Assembly: GCA_000310025.1 (NCBI GenBank)
Contig: FN649727.1
Coordinates: 62,528-126,527, forward strand
Direction of reading: 5' to 3'
Length of the DNA stretch: 64,000 bases
DNA from: Ectocarpus siliculosus
Lineage: Eukaryota; Sar; Phaeophyceae; Ectocarpales; Ectocarpaceae
In this document: piece after piece, positions 35,156-47,689 of the stretch
How positions within the stretch are numbered: the stretch's first letter is position 1
How the letters are laid out: each line of letters starts with the position of its first letter
Program-made: the position numbers and the translations under genes
Notes under the pieces: generated by a model
What the model was told of the DNA's origin: nothing
Database searches by the model: none
The model's input: only the letters and a program-made list of their open reading frames with translations

Positions 35156-38100
35156 ATGAGCGCTTTGGTCCTCCTGTTGACATGGGGGTTGGTGGTGGTG
35201 TCCGTCTCGGCTGCATCGGTAGCCTGGCAGACCGATTCGATCCAGTTGTCTGTCGCTTCGACGTCCGACACATTCAGCCTTGGGCTGACAGCGTCCAGGT
35301 ATACAACAGTACTATTATATTACCGAGCAGAGGTGGCAAGAGATGAGGCAGCGTGCTATTGTTGAGAATTGCATCATCGTATCATATCACCCCTTATTTT
35401 CTTTTCCCGGGGGCGGAAATGTTGGGGTTGTCGCACTATTGGGAGAAGGATACAACAGACCATCCCCGTGATTCAGCCTTCACAAATACATCAGCCTTCC
35501 CATGAAACACAACAACAAATTCTGACCTGCGCTCGTACCTCCTCGCTTTGGTACGCTTTCTCTTCAAGGCAAATAGATAAACTATTACCTAGTCACAAGA
35601 CAATATCTCGAACGGGTAGTCTTTCTGTGAGGTTATGTTTACTTTCTAGAAAAGACAACGGAAACCAACGTCTAAGGCTAAACAGACCCATAGGACGTGC
35701 GCCTACAAACTGCACATGATCGCCTATTTTCAACGCACATGTCATGTCCATGTCCCATGCCAGTCGAATAGGTATGCAAGAACCGCACCAACGTAAATAT
35801 ATTTGTCCTGGGCCAATTTGGATTGTCCACCCTCCCAGGTATGTCATTCCAGCTGATGAGGGTCACTTTAAACTCAGTATCACTCGAGACGGTGCGGGCT
35901 ACAACACATCATGCCTCTTTTACGGAGCGTCTGCAACGGCTGTAGCCGCAGCCTTAGACGCTTTGGACCCTATTGATGACTTGGGCGGATCGACTGTGGT
36001 AAGAGAAGGAGACGGAGCTTCGCCAGAGTACAACTACGGGTTCGTCTACCACATCGTTGCTTCAAATTCAAGCGAAAACCTCGTCAATTCTGTGGACATC
36101 GACGTTGTCGGAAGCGGGGTGCAACACGGCTGTGCGAGATTGTCCACCTTAGGATATTGGGAAGACGAACTGAATTGGGACACCGGCGTGGTACCGTCAT
36201 CGACGGACGAGGTGGGTTGGGAGAGAACAAAACGTCAAGTGTTGCAACAATGTTCTGCCGGAAGGGGGCGTCAGCTGTCGAGAGGGGACATCATCGGGAG
36301 TCGTTCTGTCTCGATCCAATATATATGTGTGTTCTATCTCCTATGATGCCGTGTGCTACACGATGTTGCACTTGCTTCGAGTACGGTCCATCATGTTCGT
36401 ATCCTACGGTATATCCTACATGACTCGGTCTAGACCTCATGCATGGCCTGTCCTTGATGCGTACTGTAGCGTGAAAGCAACGTTGCTGCGAACAACACGG
36501 ACTCGTAGCCTCCCTATCTATCCCGAAGAAGATCACGATACCCATGCGCACCGCCCCAAACCACCCAAGACAGATAAACGTAGCCAAAACGCACATGACT
36601 CCAGCGTTGCTTGATGTTTTTCCTCAAACGATGCAGGTGACCATTCCCACGGACGCCGGTTTCGTGGTCCTCACCGCCGACACAGCCATCGACACCCTCA
36701 GAGTCAATGGAGGGGCCCTGGTAACCCACGACAGCACCTGCTTACCGGGGTGGACCCCCGCACCAGGCGGTACCTCTTCCTCCTTCGGCAGCAAGAAATG
36801 CTACCGCTTCTTCGACCACGCTTCCTCGTGGGCGGCAGCGCAGAGCGCCTGCGCGAGCGCGGTATCGCAGCTTCAGCCCGGACCCGCTCGGGGTGGTTCT
36901 CTTCGTGGAGCCCTCGTAACGGTGCAGGGGCTAGAGGAAAATAACTGGGTCGCAAGGATGTGCAGAGGGGATTCTCTAGAGCGCGACTGTTGGGTGGGCA
37001 TGACCAGGAGCTATCGTGGGGCGGGGAGGATTGAAACGGGGGATGACCTAGAGTGGGCAGAACTCGAGAATGTCGCGGGTGAGTCGCGGTACCGTTCGTG
37101 GGCCACGCGGGAACCTTCTGACTTCGAGAATGACGAGGTGCGTATTCTTGTTGTCACAAAAACCATGACGTCTATCTGATCTGGGTTGGACTGCCGGCAC
37201 CCAAAAAAAAACACACCAACTAGCCTTCAGCACTGTAAACAGTCGGGCTGTAAACTTAGTCAACTTCCTGAAGTTTGCAGTTCAAAGGAGTCCATCCATC
37301 CCGAAGCTTTTCCTTTGGCTATTTACGTAGGCAGCTTTGCCTACTATCGCACGCCGCTTTCGACTTTTGTGGCCAGGCGGGAGAGCACTGCGTAGCAACC
37401 CAGGGCTCGAGGAAGCGAGCTGCGGACCAGGGCGAAGCGCGTTGGTACGACGATGAATGCGAAGCAGAGAAGCCCTTCGTCTGCCAAGCATTCGGAATCA
37501 GCACCCCCTTCTCGCTCTCGGTGTCGACCGAGCTCGAGATGGCCGGCGGGTACATCGTCGGCGCCGGAACGGTGACCAGCTCAACTCTTGCACAGGTGGG
37601 CTGTAGCAGATTAAAGCTTCCGCGAGCGTCCACACTTGTGGACGTGTTGGGCATCCACCTCGGGGAGCGAGACACAGCAGTCGAGGGCACACGTAGCGTC
37701 TTGCAAACGGCTGTTTTTCTCTATTTTATGATTTTGCTTGTCTCTCTATTACAAGACACCGCTCATACCACCACCCCCCCTCCTGGGAAGTCGAGCGGAA
37801 CTCCGGATTTCCGCCGCGTTTGCTACTTACTTGGATTTGCTTAACGGCTTGTGGTCCAATAGGTATCAGGGGACAACGGCGAGGTCGGGATTCTTAACGG
37901 TGCGACCGTCCTAAATTCCGGTTCGATGGACTGGTCGGCAGCGGAGGCTTGCGGATGGGGTGGGTCCTTGCACAACACGGGCACGTTGACGTTCAGTGGC
38001 ACCATTTTGCTGGAAGCGGCCGAAGATGGAGAGGGGTTTCTGGCGGACAATGCGGGAGCGTGGCCAGCAGTAGTCAATGAGGAGGGCGGGGAGGTGGTGT

Positions 38101-41100
38101 TTGAGGCTGGTTCGGAGGTAGATCTGGAGTGGCTGCTCTGGAACGAAGGCGGGAGCGTGGTGGTGAGGGGTTCCGTACCATCATGCTTTTCCAAGGCAGG
38201 GTACCAGATGAAAAGTTCAACATAATGCGTTGGCAAGATTGTAATACGATACGGCGTCGTTGTACATTGAATGTGTTGTTTGGACTAAGGCTCTTGAGGT
38301 GCAAAGTAACCAGGAGGACCAAGCAGGCACGCAGATAGGGTATTGCTGAAAGCGAAACATCAAGTTTGTCGATTCATACTCGTATGTCGACCATGGGGGG
38401 GGTGTACTCATAGTCGTGCATGCCGTAGTCGTTAGACCATTGACCTCGCACCCCTACAAAGCCGGGACGGAGCGCGCCGGGTTCTCACCGGACCAGGCTC
38501 TCACATCACCAAGCGCGAAGCACCGTGAGGTATTCGGCGAGTCGCATGAAGCGTACGCTGCATCCTGCTGAGGGTGTTCGGCATCTTGTGCTTAATTCGT
38601 TGCGTACGGATGACAGCTGCGTATGACTTAGTTTATTTTCTGGTGTTTCCCTCCCAGAGACAGTTATTAGCACTGTGTAACTGCCTCGAGGGTGCTTGAC
38701 CAATTTAACACGACGTGGTGCGATCATCCCCTTTGAGGGTTCTCGACCCCGCACAACATAATCTACTCGACCACCATTACGGTTACCGCAAGAAACAACA
38801 AACAGAGGCAAAAGAACGCGGTAACCTGGTTGCCGAGCTCACGAAGTGATCGGCTTGTTTTACAACGCCATTGCCAGCGACGCAAAACCAACCCCGATGG
38901 CAAACGCCGAGGATGTCGACCATGGGGGGGGGGACGCACGCATTTACCTATCTTATCCGATCCGATCCATGTTGTAGGTGGAAGGAGAGCTAGATTCCAC
39001 GGGGGGTGGGTACAGTTCGAGCGGGACGTGGACGGTGGAGGTGGGGGGAGAAGCTAGGTTCTCGGACAGCTCGCTCATCATGCATCAATCTGAGGTTGTC
39101 GTGGTAACGCTGCAAGCGGACAGGGAGGTGAGCTGCCGGGAGCAATACGTTCAGGTAGCATGGGCCCTCATGTTCTACAGCAGCTCAAAGGTTGTACGGT
39201 CGTTCAAGCTGGCATAGAAGAGGCCTGAAAGGTGAGTGCAAAGAACCACTAAAGCTTCCGACGCAGCGCTTGTTTCCCAACTCTCGCTCTTCCAGCCGGA
39301 CGAAGCTGTCATTCCGAGAAAAAGTGCAGATGGCACTTTACACTTTGCATAATTCAATGTTGCGGAAACGTTGCACACGCCTTGAGGTTTGCCCGTTTTA
39401 CCGACACCGTACGTTATTCATATCTGTGCCCTCTGCCTGCGTTTCCGAAAAGGTTACGGGGCAAGACGTCGAAACCTTCGCCGGGAGGGCAGGCTACTAC
39501 CGACTAGCGTTCGGGGGCGAGGAGACTAGCTGCATCGGGTACCACGCCTCAGAAGAGACCGTCGAGGCAAGCACAGTAGGGGTTGGGGGTTGGGGGAGGG
39601 GTAGCATGTTGAGCGTCGCTGGAACGTCGTGGTGCCTACACACGGTGGTGTACTGCAGCGGCCTACTTGCATCGAGAGTGGCAATTGGATTTGACAACGG
39701 GCCCTTTCTTCGTGTTGTTGTTCCCAAAGACCCATGATAGTCCTCGGACATTGCAAAGATATTTTCATATTTTGCAGTTTCGTGCAGTCAAAAGCAATAC
39801 TTATATAGTGCTGTAGAAAACATGCAGAGACTCCGGGGGGTCTCAACCCTCGGCACTCCCACACGCCACCCGCCCATCCCCACACATACTGGAGCAGGAG
39901 GCTCTGGAAGAAATGTCTTCGATCGACGAGGAGGGTGGTGTCACCGTACGGAGGGACGGGGACGGAAAGCTAGAGCGATGGCAGTACGGCTACAGGTGCA
40001 CCATGCCCGGACGGGGGTTGACCTTTGTATTCCGCTCACAACTATTCGGACTGTTCTGCTTTGCCCAACCCACCAAGCGCTTCCCCCATCACCAAGAGAT
40101 GTTATTCAAGGACGCTATGTGTACAATACCCGCCCTTGAAATCGACCCCAATGTACGGTTGTATTCGCCCACTACGACTGCAACGCAACCGAAACGCTAC
40201 CTGTAGTGATGTTCTGTCGTCCTCTGCGGTAAACACCTTGCAACGTAAACAGGTACGTGGTTACGTTTGACGGTACCCGAGCTCTCTCCGGGGGAAGCAA
40301 CACCCTCGCCCTTTCCTGCGCCGGAAGCGCCGACGATTGCGGCTGCGTCGACATCTCGGGAGGCATCGAGGGGACCGGCGGCAGCCGCGTCGGATGCGGC
40401 GCCGCGATATTCGACAGCAGCGACGACCGTGCCTCTACGAGCGCCGAGTTCGACAGCTCCACGTGCCGGGTGCAGGGGACGGTGGAGCTCGAGACGCTGA
40501 AAGAGGGGGGCGAGACGGTTGTTTCCGGGGGCGGGGTGCTCGCGTTTGCCAACGGCGGGCAGTACTTCTTGCCCTCGGCGGTGACGGCGGATGTTGAGGT
40601 GATGTCCGGGGCGGAGGTGGTGTGTCCCCATTCGGCGGCGGAGCTTGTCGGAGCGGTGAATGTCAGCTCCGGCGGTGTGCTCTGGTTTGCAGGTGCGGGT
40701 TGGCACAGTAAATGTTGGAGGTCTTGTGCGACCGAAGGACGCTGTTGTTAATAATGCCGCGTTGCGTTTGTTATATGGGCCAAGCCAACTTGTTTTGCGA
40801 TGCGCGTCATTGATATATACCGAGCGGACCGAATACATAGCGGTTCCGCCAACACCTACCTTTTATACGCCTCCTCGCCGATTGAAACCTGACCGTCACC
40901 TCACTCCTGAGTCAGACAACATTCATATCCACAACTGGTTTCTTGCAACATGTGATCCCCGTCGTCTGTAGGAGCCGGCTGGGAAGCCCTCGACGCCGTC
41001 AGCCTCCTCCACTCCGACCCTGACACCCCGGGGCGGTCGGGATCCGCGGTAGCGTCGCCGCCGGGATTCAACGCCACCATCGACGGCGACGTCAACGTCC

Positions 41101-44100
41101 AAGGCGACGCGGAGGTCCGCCTGGCGGCGGCGACGCCGGCGGCAACGGTGGTGGTTCTCGGGTCGCTTACGCTAGCCGGCGGCGGTCTGTCTGGCAGGGG
41201 TCGCATCTCCGTGGAGGGCTCCACTCTCGTCGTGGCATCTGCTGGTGACGAAGAGGACGATGCGTCGTCTCTCAGGAACGGGCTGACGCTTGACATGTAC
41301 GGAGGCGGGGAGTGGAGCGGGGGAGGGTTGAAGGCGAGGGATGGTGTAACGGTGGTGAATCGAGGCCTGTTGGAGGCCTCGGCCGCAGGCGGGATCTGGT
41401 TCGGGAAGGGTAAGGAGCCAGAACGTTTCCTCTACCTCCGAACCCCCGTGCGTGGTGTAGATTCACCTTTAGACCATGGATGAGTTGATTGATCGAACAC
41501 CGACCGTTGTCATGTCTTGGGGAGGTTTTCGGTTCCTTGTGGCAACAAGAAGTTTGTCCATGCGCCTTCGGGAAAAAGCCCCAACGCACTTGACTACAGC
41601 GCCTCGCCTAGTGAAAATTATGTTGCTTCCAGCCCACATCCACGACATCACGTCTCGTGTCTTTCGATCCAACTTCGAACGTCAAATTTGACGCATCTTG
41701 ATCCTGAGGTGGGGACTTCGGTGCACGAGCACCCCTCGACTTCGACGGCGAACAATGGTACGAGAACCCTTTGTGTGGTGATGGCTGCACGGTGGAGCCC
41801 TCGTGCGAGAATCGGGATGGGGGAGAGATCCTGGGCGTGGAAGGTAGCAATGTTGTCCTTGGTTTCGTCCTGCATAATGAGGTGGGTGAAAGCACGGGAC
41901 GTGCCAATTGTCCGAAAACCAACACCCCTTCAGAGAAGGAAAACACGTGGTTTTTCGAACGAATAAGGAGCATGTAGTTCCTCTTCAATGTGATGGGTTG
42001 TGTAGCCGTCTGCTCTTGGTTTTTGCCATCTTGGGGGGCGAGAAAGTGCCAGCATTTTGGTCTTGCCGGTTTTGCCGAAAATGCGAATGCTTTGCTTCAA
42101 CAATAGTGAAAACCCTTCTGAAAGAAACAAATATCTTTTGTAGACATGGAGACGGATGCGAGATGCCAACCTTGTACAGTTTCAAGTTTGGCTGTCGAGG
42201 TCCCCACGCTTTGCTCTTCCGGCTGTTCAAACCTTCACTAGATTGGTAGATGCAATTAATGTGTGGTGGACAACACAAATCCGCGGCAAATATAGGCAAA
42301 GCAGACATTTTCATGCCCCCAAGAATTGAAACTTGCGTCGTTCTTGGTGTGTTGCTTGTTCATTTGTTCTGTTCTTCCTTCGCAATAACTAATCCTCTCG
42401 CTCGTGGATAGGGCACCGTGCGAGTGGAGGACCACGGCCGCCTGGAATGGTGCGGCGAGGGGCAAGGAGGAGGGAACGGCACCGTGGACTTGCCGGGCAT
42501 GAACAGCACCCTCGTCTTCAGGTAATAAAGTGTGGACTTTCTGGTTTCAGAGGTGAAAACAAGTTTGTTTGTTACCGTGCATTCTTTCGCGCTATTCCTA
42601 CTCTCAGGATCACGAGATGACAATGGCTTGCTAATACCTCTGGTCGCTGCTTGTGATTCGGAGGACACCAAAAGGAACTAATATTTCCTCGCGGAGCTAA
42701 CGCGAGGGTGCGGATGCTGCACTTTCAGACGGATGAGCTGGTTCACTCTAGCCACAAACAGACGCACCCCGTTCAACGTGTCGAAAGCAGGCGTGTAATG
42801 CACATAGAAAATCACCTCCGTTGCCAACTCTCCTCTCCAGCTTTACCCCTCCTTGACAACGCCTCGGACCCCTTCGATGATCCCCCCCATCGCACTCCTC
42901 GGCGAAACCACTATTATATAATATGGATCGACAGTGCCGGTGGCTTCGTCTTCGGCGGGAGTTCGAGCGTGGCCGGCGAAGGCGTCCTGGAGTTCTCGGC
43001 GGGCACGGGGCATGAGTTGCCGAAGGGGGGGCAGGAAGTTTCCCCACTGGTGAAAGTGTCTGGTCACGGCGTGGTAACATTCGCCGGGACTTATCTGCTG
43101 CTGGGGAGGGGTGTCACTGTTGCGGTGAGCCTCGGCGCTTGATGTATCCCTCGAGCACGCGATTCCCAGATTCCCAGGGGAAAAGAAACCCCGTGTGTTG
43201 CTTGCACGCGTTACCTCGTGGTGTGGAATGAATGGCTGGACGCCGGCACACGCCCTACCTACCATAGTTCAGAATCAGAATGCCTTCCTGAGTTCCATTG
43301 ACGACTCTCACAGAAAAACAACCAATACCGACCGTTACATGTAACCGTTGCCCATTGTTCACCAGGGGAAACACGGAACTTCACTGAAAGGAAAGCAAAA
43401 AAAAACTCTAGAAGTTTACCACATATGTATATGCGGGTCAATGAGCCTTCGCAAGTTTCCCACCATTGTGAAGACAAGCAGATTTCGACAGAAGTTTCCT
43501 TGACCTTCGAAAGGCACATATAACTCATTCTCTGTTGTTTCCCTTCCCCACCGCCACTTGGATGGAATTACGGCAAGGTGTTTCAAGTGATACACGTTCC
43601 GGATACCTTTTTTCCTTGTGTGGGGGGGGTGCCCTGAAAGAGGTGCTTCGCTCAACGGAATGACTGGAGTATAGATGAACGAGACGAGATTTTCTATGCA
43701 TACATGAATAACTTAGTGTTTAGCATTGATTGCTGCCATCGCATGCTTACCACCGCCCCGGACCTGCCCACCTTTAACCCCTCTGTTCTCAGGACAAGGG
43801 CGTCCTCGTGTTTTCATCCGTCACTTCGTCCACACTCATCTCCGGAGAAGCGACATTGATGGATGACGGTTTAATCATATTTCCACTTCCGAGCGTCCTC
43901 GCGTCTCTGGTAGATGCCGGGGGGGGCAGCGTGGACGCGGAAGCCCCGTGGGGTTCAGGGGAGGGGGACCAGGATGGGGGGGCAGGGTGGGGAGCGGCGT
44001 CTCGAAGCAGCGTCACGGTGGAAGGGACCTTTGTTTGGATGGGCGGTGCCATATCTGGCAACGCGAGGGTGAGAGCACTGACCAACATCGTCTTGATGAC

Positions 44101-44669
44101 ATCAATTTCCCACGTGCCGTGGGCAGCCCATTTGGAAAACCCACCTTTCTGGTGGACTGTTGTTGCACGTGTTTTCGACAAAGCACGTGTTTTCGACAAA
44201 AAACGACTTCCCTGTACACCTTGGTTTGGTCGTCGTGTAAAACCAGGTTGTCTGCGCCGGGGGATCGGAGTGGACCGATGGAAACGGCGGCGGCGGTTCC
44301 TCCGCCTTCCAAGCAACAACCAAGCACATCCTCAACTCTTTGCACCTCGTGAGCCGCGGCGACGTGGTTTGGTCTACCGGTGACGTCATCGTCTCCACCG
44401 GGGCCGCGTTCGTGAACCAAGGGACCCTCCTTCTCCTCGAAGAAACCGAGGATGACGATGGGGACGACCTTCCGTCCAGAATACGTGCGTCTCAAAAGGG
44501 AGAGCGACCCGGTTGGAGGGATGGGTTTTCTTCTGGCACGTTGGAGGCAATGTTGGATGGTGGTGGTAGCGCGGACGCCGTTGCGACAGGAGGAGCAGGG
44601 TCGGCCGGGGGGGGAGCGGCCAATTGGGCCTGGGAAGAACTTAGCTACTATGATGCTTCTTCGTTTTAA
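35156..44669 (+). CDS. Secreted C-type lectin / beta-repeat protein, about 1315 residues
   Basis: Exons: 35156-35298, 35839-36211, 36637-37137, 37377-37595, 37863-38162, 38978-39127, 39453-39566, 39898-39995, 40253-40692, 40972-41409, 41709-41881, 42412-42521, 42935-43124, 43793-44068, 44247-44669; every junction keeps phase. A signal peptide (LVLLLTWGLVVVSVSA) is followed by a module with AVAAALDALDPI and YGFVYHIVA, as in filamin-like repeats of stramenopile surface proteins. Next comes YWEDELNWDTGVVPSSTDEV, a W-NW-G-VP-D motif that introduces beta-solenoid segments. Residues 173-412 contain a C-type lectin domain: CYRFFDHASSW, DCWVGM, EPSDFENDE spliced to AGEHCVA, WYDDEC and KPFVCQ, with EPS in place of the calcium-binding EPN. 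The rest is Gly/Val-rich beta-helix-like sequence (for example NTGTLTFSGTILLE, TWTVEVGGEARFSDSS), plus a second filamin-like module (RLAFGG to QYGYRYVVTF). The exon ending at 39566 may use a GC donor. I infer cell-wall or surface carbohydrate binding. More exons may lie 3'. Confidence 0.78.
38384..38933. mobile_element. Dispersed element copy B with flanking direct repeats, in a lectin-gene intron
   Basis: An approximately 510-bp element (38403-38912) lies in the intron 38163-38977. Both sides carry ATGTCGACCATGGGGGG (38384-38402 and 38913-38933). The body matches copy A at 2519-3101, including CCTACAAAGCCGGGACGGAG and the hairpin GGTTACCGC (38781-38789) / GCGGTAACC (38818-38826). Because the flanking repeats differ between copies A and B, they look like target-site duplications. 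No coding capacity is seen. Confidence 0.75.
44160..44203. repeat. 18-bp tandem duplication CACGTGTTTTCGACAAA
   Basis: Two adjacent near-identical copies in the intron before the last lectin-gene exon. Confidence 0.8.
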
Positions 44670-45725
44670 GAAGCCTTTCGACAAAGAAACAAGAAGCTCT
44701 GCCACTGCATTATTTATTACCCTTCAAGGATCATGGCAATATCCATTGCCCAACGGGTGTCGGTATTTCCCACTCTTGTGTGGGTACCAAATTAGTAACA
44801 CCATGCCGTGAACTAACGGCAGCGCGCCGATTTGTGGCCCATGGATGCAAGCAGCAAATATTGGATGATGCCGAATTCAACCTAAAGGCGCAAGATCAAC
44901 CCAGGTAGAGAAAACCGCGTTTTTTCGGAGGACGGAATGTTAGCGGAAGGAAATAATCACACGTTTCCAGCTCTATCGACAATTCCCTTCCCCCAAGTCA
45001 ACATGGCAAGCTGCCATACTTTCATCCATCCGCTGCCTGCGTTTCTACATCCGCGACAAGCCAACGTACAAAAACGTGTCTTTGGGCATCGCAGCACCAA
45101 CGAAAACCGAGCGGGGATCGATCGCACGACACACTTCTTTCCTCCCGACATAATCCCTCCCATCAATCGATACGTAGGATGTGAGGTCACATCGGCAACA
45201 AGTGCTGCTGCAGCTGCTGCTGCTGCTGCACCAGTGCAGTCGATGGCATACAAAGACAGCAACCACCACGACAACATATATATGTACGCAGCGAGAGTCC
45301 TTCCTCCAGACAATTTACCGCACTTCTATAGGAACGAAACGGCGAGAGCACAATTCCTCTTGGAGACCGTCACGGTCTCTAGAGGTCTCACAGAAGGGCA
45401 AAAAAATATATGTCTGAAGATTGTCTGTCTGATTGTCTGATCACTTTCAGCCGGTATCGGAAGACCCGAACCACGCATTTTTTTGTGCGAACGCCCGAGG
45501 CGCGAGGAATCAGACCATCCGCCTTTCTTCCGCCCTACTTTAGACGCCCTCAGCAAGTTTCAGCTTTATTGGCGCCTCCTGCATGATAATGTGTGGCTGT
45601 GTCGTCGGTGATCAGCCGTCGCATGCACGAAACACGAGCACGTAGAAGGTGCTCCGGACACCAAATTGCTCAGTTCGATCTCGATCAATTTTGAGCGACA
45701 AATTTGACTGACTGGCTGCTATCAG
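44670..45725. other. Intergenic or intronic stretch after the lectin gene
   Basis: No domain-bearing frame. A (GCTGCT)-rich tract lies at about 45203-45232. If the exon proposed at 45726 belongs to the lectin gene, this is partly intron. Confidence 0.4.
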
Positions 45726-45844
45726 TTCTAGACGCGCCGTCCAACCTACGGAGCTGTGGAATGACAACCCTTTCAACGCTGGAATGAATGGATGTGTTAC
45801 CAGTTGTCCCTCCATGATACAGTGGGGGGCCCTCAACAACGCCG
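45726..45844 (+). CDS. Possible further lectin-gene exon or gene fragment
   Basis: Between a CAG acceptor and a GTATGT donor, an open frame contains ELWNDNPFNAGMNGCVTSC and then IQWGALNNAG. It resembles the exon at 41709-41881 (EQWYENPLCGDGC) and the recurring W...G.L.N.G beta-repeat pattern of the same gene. It enters at phase 2, and the annotated last exon offers no good phase-2 donor, so another exon or a different last-exon end would be needed. It could instead be a remnant of a duplicated gene cut off by the repeats that begin at about 46 kb. Confidence 0.4.
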
Positions 45845-46259
45845 GTATGTGCCCGGCGCATGGATCGGCGCTATTCAGAGGGACCGGCGCTATTCAATGC
45901 ACATAATTACTTGTGATGCAGTCTGTGCTCAGAAATTTCACTGACGCTACACAGGGCCACCGGAGCTAACCAACCGGCGTTATTGACGCCCCCCCACTGA
46001 ATATTAGTTTAGTACAAGAATATGCTTGGGGACACACAGACATCGCTCGCTGCACGTGTACCTCACGGGTTTACGCGCGCGCCCTCTTTTCACGAGGGCC
46101 GGGGTTGAATCCCTAGCATAATTTTCGGTGAAAAAATTCTTCAATTATTATGTAGGAGAGGACCCTTTCACACTCTCAGTTTTTTTTTTTCCTGTAGTCC
46201 GTCTTGTTGTGGGGATCACGGGAATATATATGCGAATATTTTGGTACAGTAGATTACTG

Positions 46260-47230
46260 TAGTGGCCGCGACCAAACGTTATGGGCCAACCGAAAAGGGA
46301 CCTTGGCCAAACCGTACTTCCCTGTATTTTTACCCACGATGGGCGGCCCGCGGGTATCGTGGTAGGCTGCCCACGATGGGCTGCCCATGTTGGGGTGCCC
46401 ATGAGCAGCCCATACAAGCTGGGCCAGCCAAGAAGCTCACTTTCGTTGTTTCGCGTCTCACGCTGCCAATTCCACGAGTTTAGGCTTAAAATTTTGTGGT
46501 TACACTTAGAAGACAATAGAGGATGCACTGGTGCCATAATTTTTCGAATCTGAGTTGATTTGGGTATTGAATGCTCAATTGGCGGTGTAGTGGGGGATGG
46601 CTCCGGTACTGAAATCAGTAAAAATTTTTACAGATTAAGCCGAAAATTGGTGTGCACTTACCTGGGAGCATTGCGAGAACAATGACGGTAGTTACAAGGC
46701 TCAGGTCATCTTCCATCAAAAGTTATGGCCTCGTAAAAGATTCTATACAACACCCAAGATACTGAGCGAAAGTGAGGATATCGCGATTTCCGAGCCGGTT
46801 TTTACGAATTAGAACATGAAATTTTGGTATGTATGTGATTGGCAACGGTCTTACAAATGCCCCCGAAGGAGGTGCGGTTTCCTTTTTTTTTTGAGCCACA
46901 AAAACCCCTATGTTGGGATTCTCAGTTATTGAATATAGGAATACCTCACCAAAAACAAACAAAAATAAAACTCACCTCCTTCGGGGGCATTTGTAAGACC
47001 GTTTCCAATCACATATCAAAATTTCAGGTTCTAGTTCGTAAAAATCGGCTCGGAAATCGCTTCGAACCATTTTGTTGGCTTTTTGGCTGGCCCAGCTTGT
47101 AGGCAGCCCATGGCAGGCATTTTAGGCTTGCCCATGGGCGCGACAATGGGCGGCCCGTCGTGGGCAAAAATGCAGCCCACGGAGTGCCCACCATGAATGA
47201 GCTGCCCGTGGGCTGCTCATGGACGAATTA
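46260..47230. mobile_element. Foldback (inverted-repeat) element
   Basis: Two arms pair around about 46925. Left 46785-46880 matches the reverse complement of right 46972-47068, including CGATTTCCGAGCC, GGTCTTACAAATGCCCCCGA and AGGAGGTG. An outer match pairs TACAAGCTGGGCCAGCCAA (about 46416-46434) with TTGGCTGGCCCAGCTTGTA (about 47083-47101). Both outer ends are rich in GCCCATGGGC-like palindromes. The arms differ by scattered substitutions, and about 300 bp of the left side have no partner. No protein is encoded. A MITE-like or foldback element is the best fit. Confidence 0.7.
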
Positions 47231-47369
47231 TCGAGACCCCCGAAAGTAAGTGTGAAAGACCCATAGCAGGGGGGCGGGCGCGCGTCAACACGAACAAAAG
47301 GAAACGTGATCCATCCGTCGGTAGACAATGGACACCGAAAACTTCCCATAAGGACTTCCGAACATGAAC

Positions 47370-47680
47370 CCGTCCATGGACATGTCCGTGGACGTGTCCG
47401 CGGACGTCCACGGACGCTTCGGCCCAAGTCCACGGACGGACATGTCCACGGAAATGTCCACGGGCAATGTCCGTGTGACGACGCTTCGGCCCAAGTCCAC
47501 GGACGGACATGTCCACGGAAATGTCCACGGACACATGTCCACGGAAATGTCCACGGACAACGTCCGTGGACATCGGACGTGTCCGTGGACGTGCTCGGAC
47601 GTCCGTGGACATCCATTGACGTGTCCGTGGACGTCCATGGACGTGTCCACGGACGATCACGGACGGACATGTCCATCAAA
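47370..47680. repeat. GTCCACGGAC palindromic minisatellite, cluster 1
   Basis: About 310 bp built almost wholly from GTCCACGGA, GGACATGTCC and GTCCGTGGAC units in mixed orientation, so each strand can fold on itself many times. Long frames on both strands (DVHG or MSTD-type repeats) are by-products. The same unit forms a second cluster at 49870-50050. Confidence 0.9.
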
Positions 47681-47689
47681 TAGTCAGTA

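Noticed and set aside
40197-40838. A 213-codon minus-strand frame.
   Set aside because: It is antisense to a well-supported lectin-gene exon and arises from its GC-rich codon pattern.
46015-46130. A tRNA-like segment: CCCTCTTTTCACGAGGG resembles a Glu (UUC) anticodon arm and GGGGTTGAATCCC a T arm.
   Set aside because: The space from the possible acceptor strand to the anticodon arm is about 54 nt instead of about 20, no D arm is seen, and the T stem has mismatches. At best it is a tRNA-derived relic.
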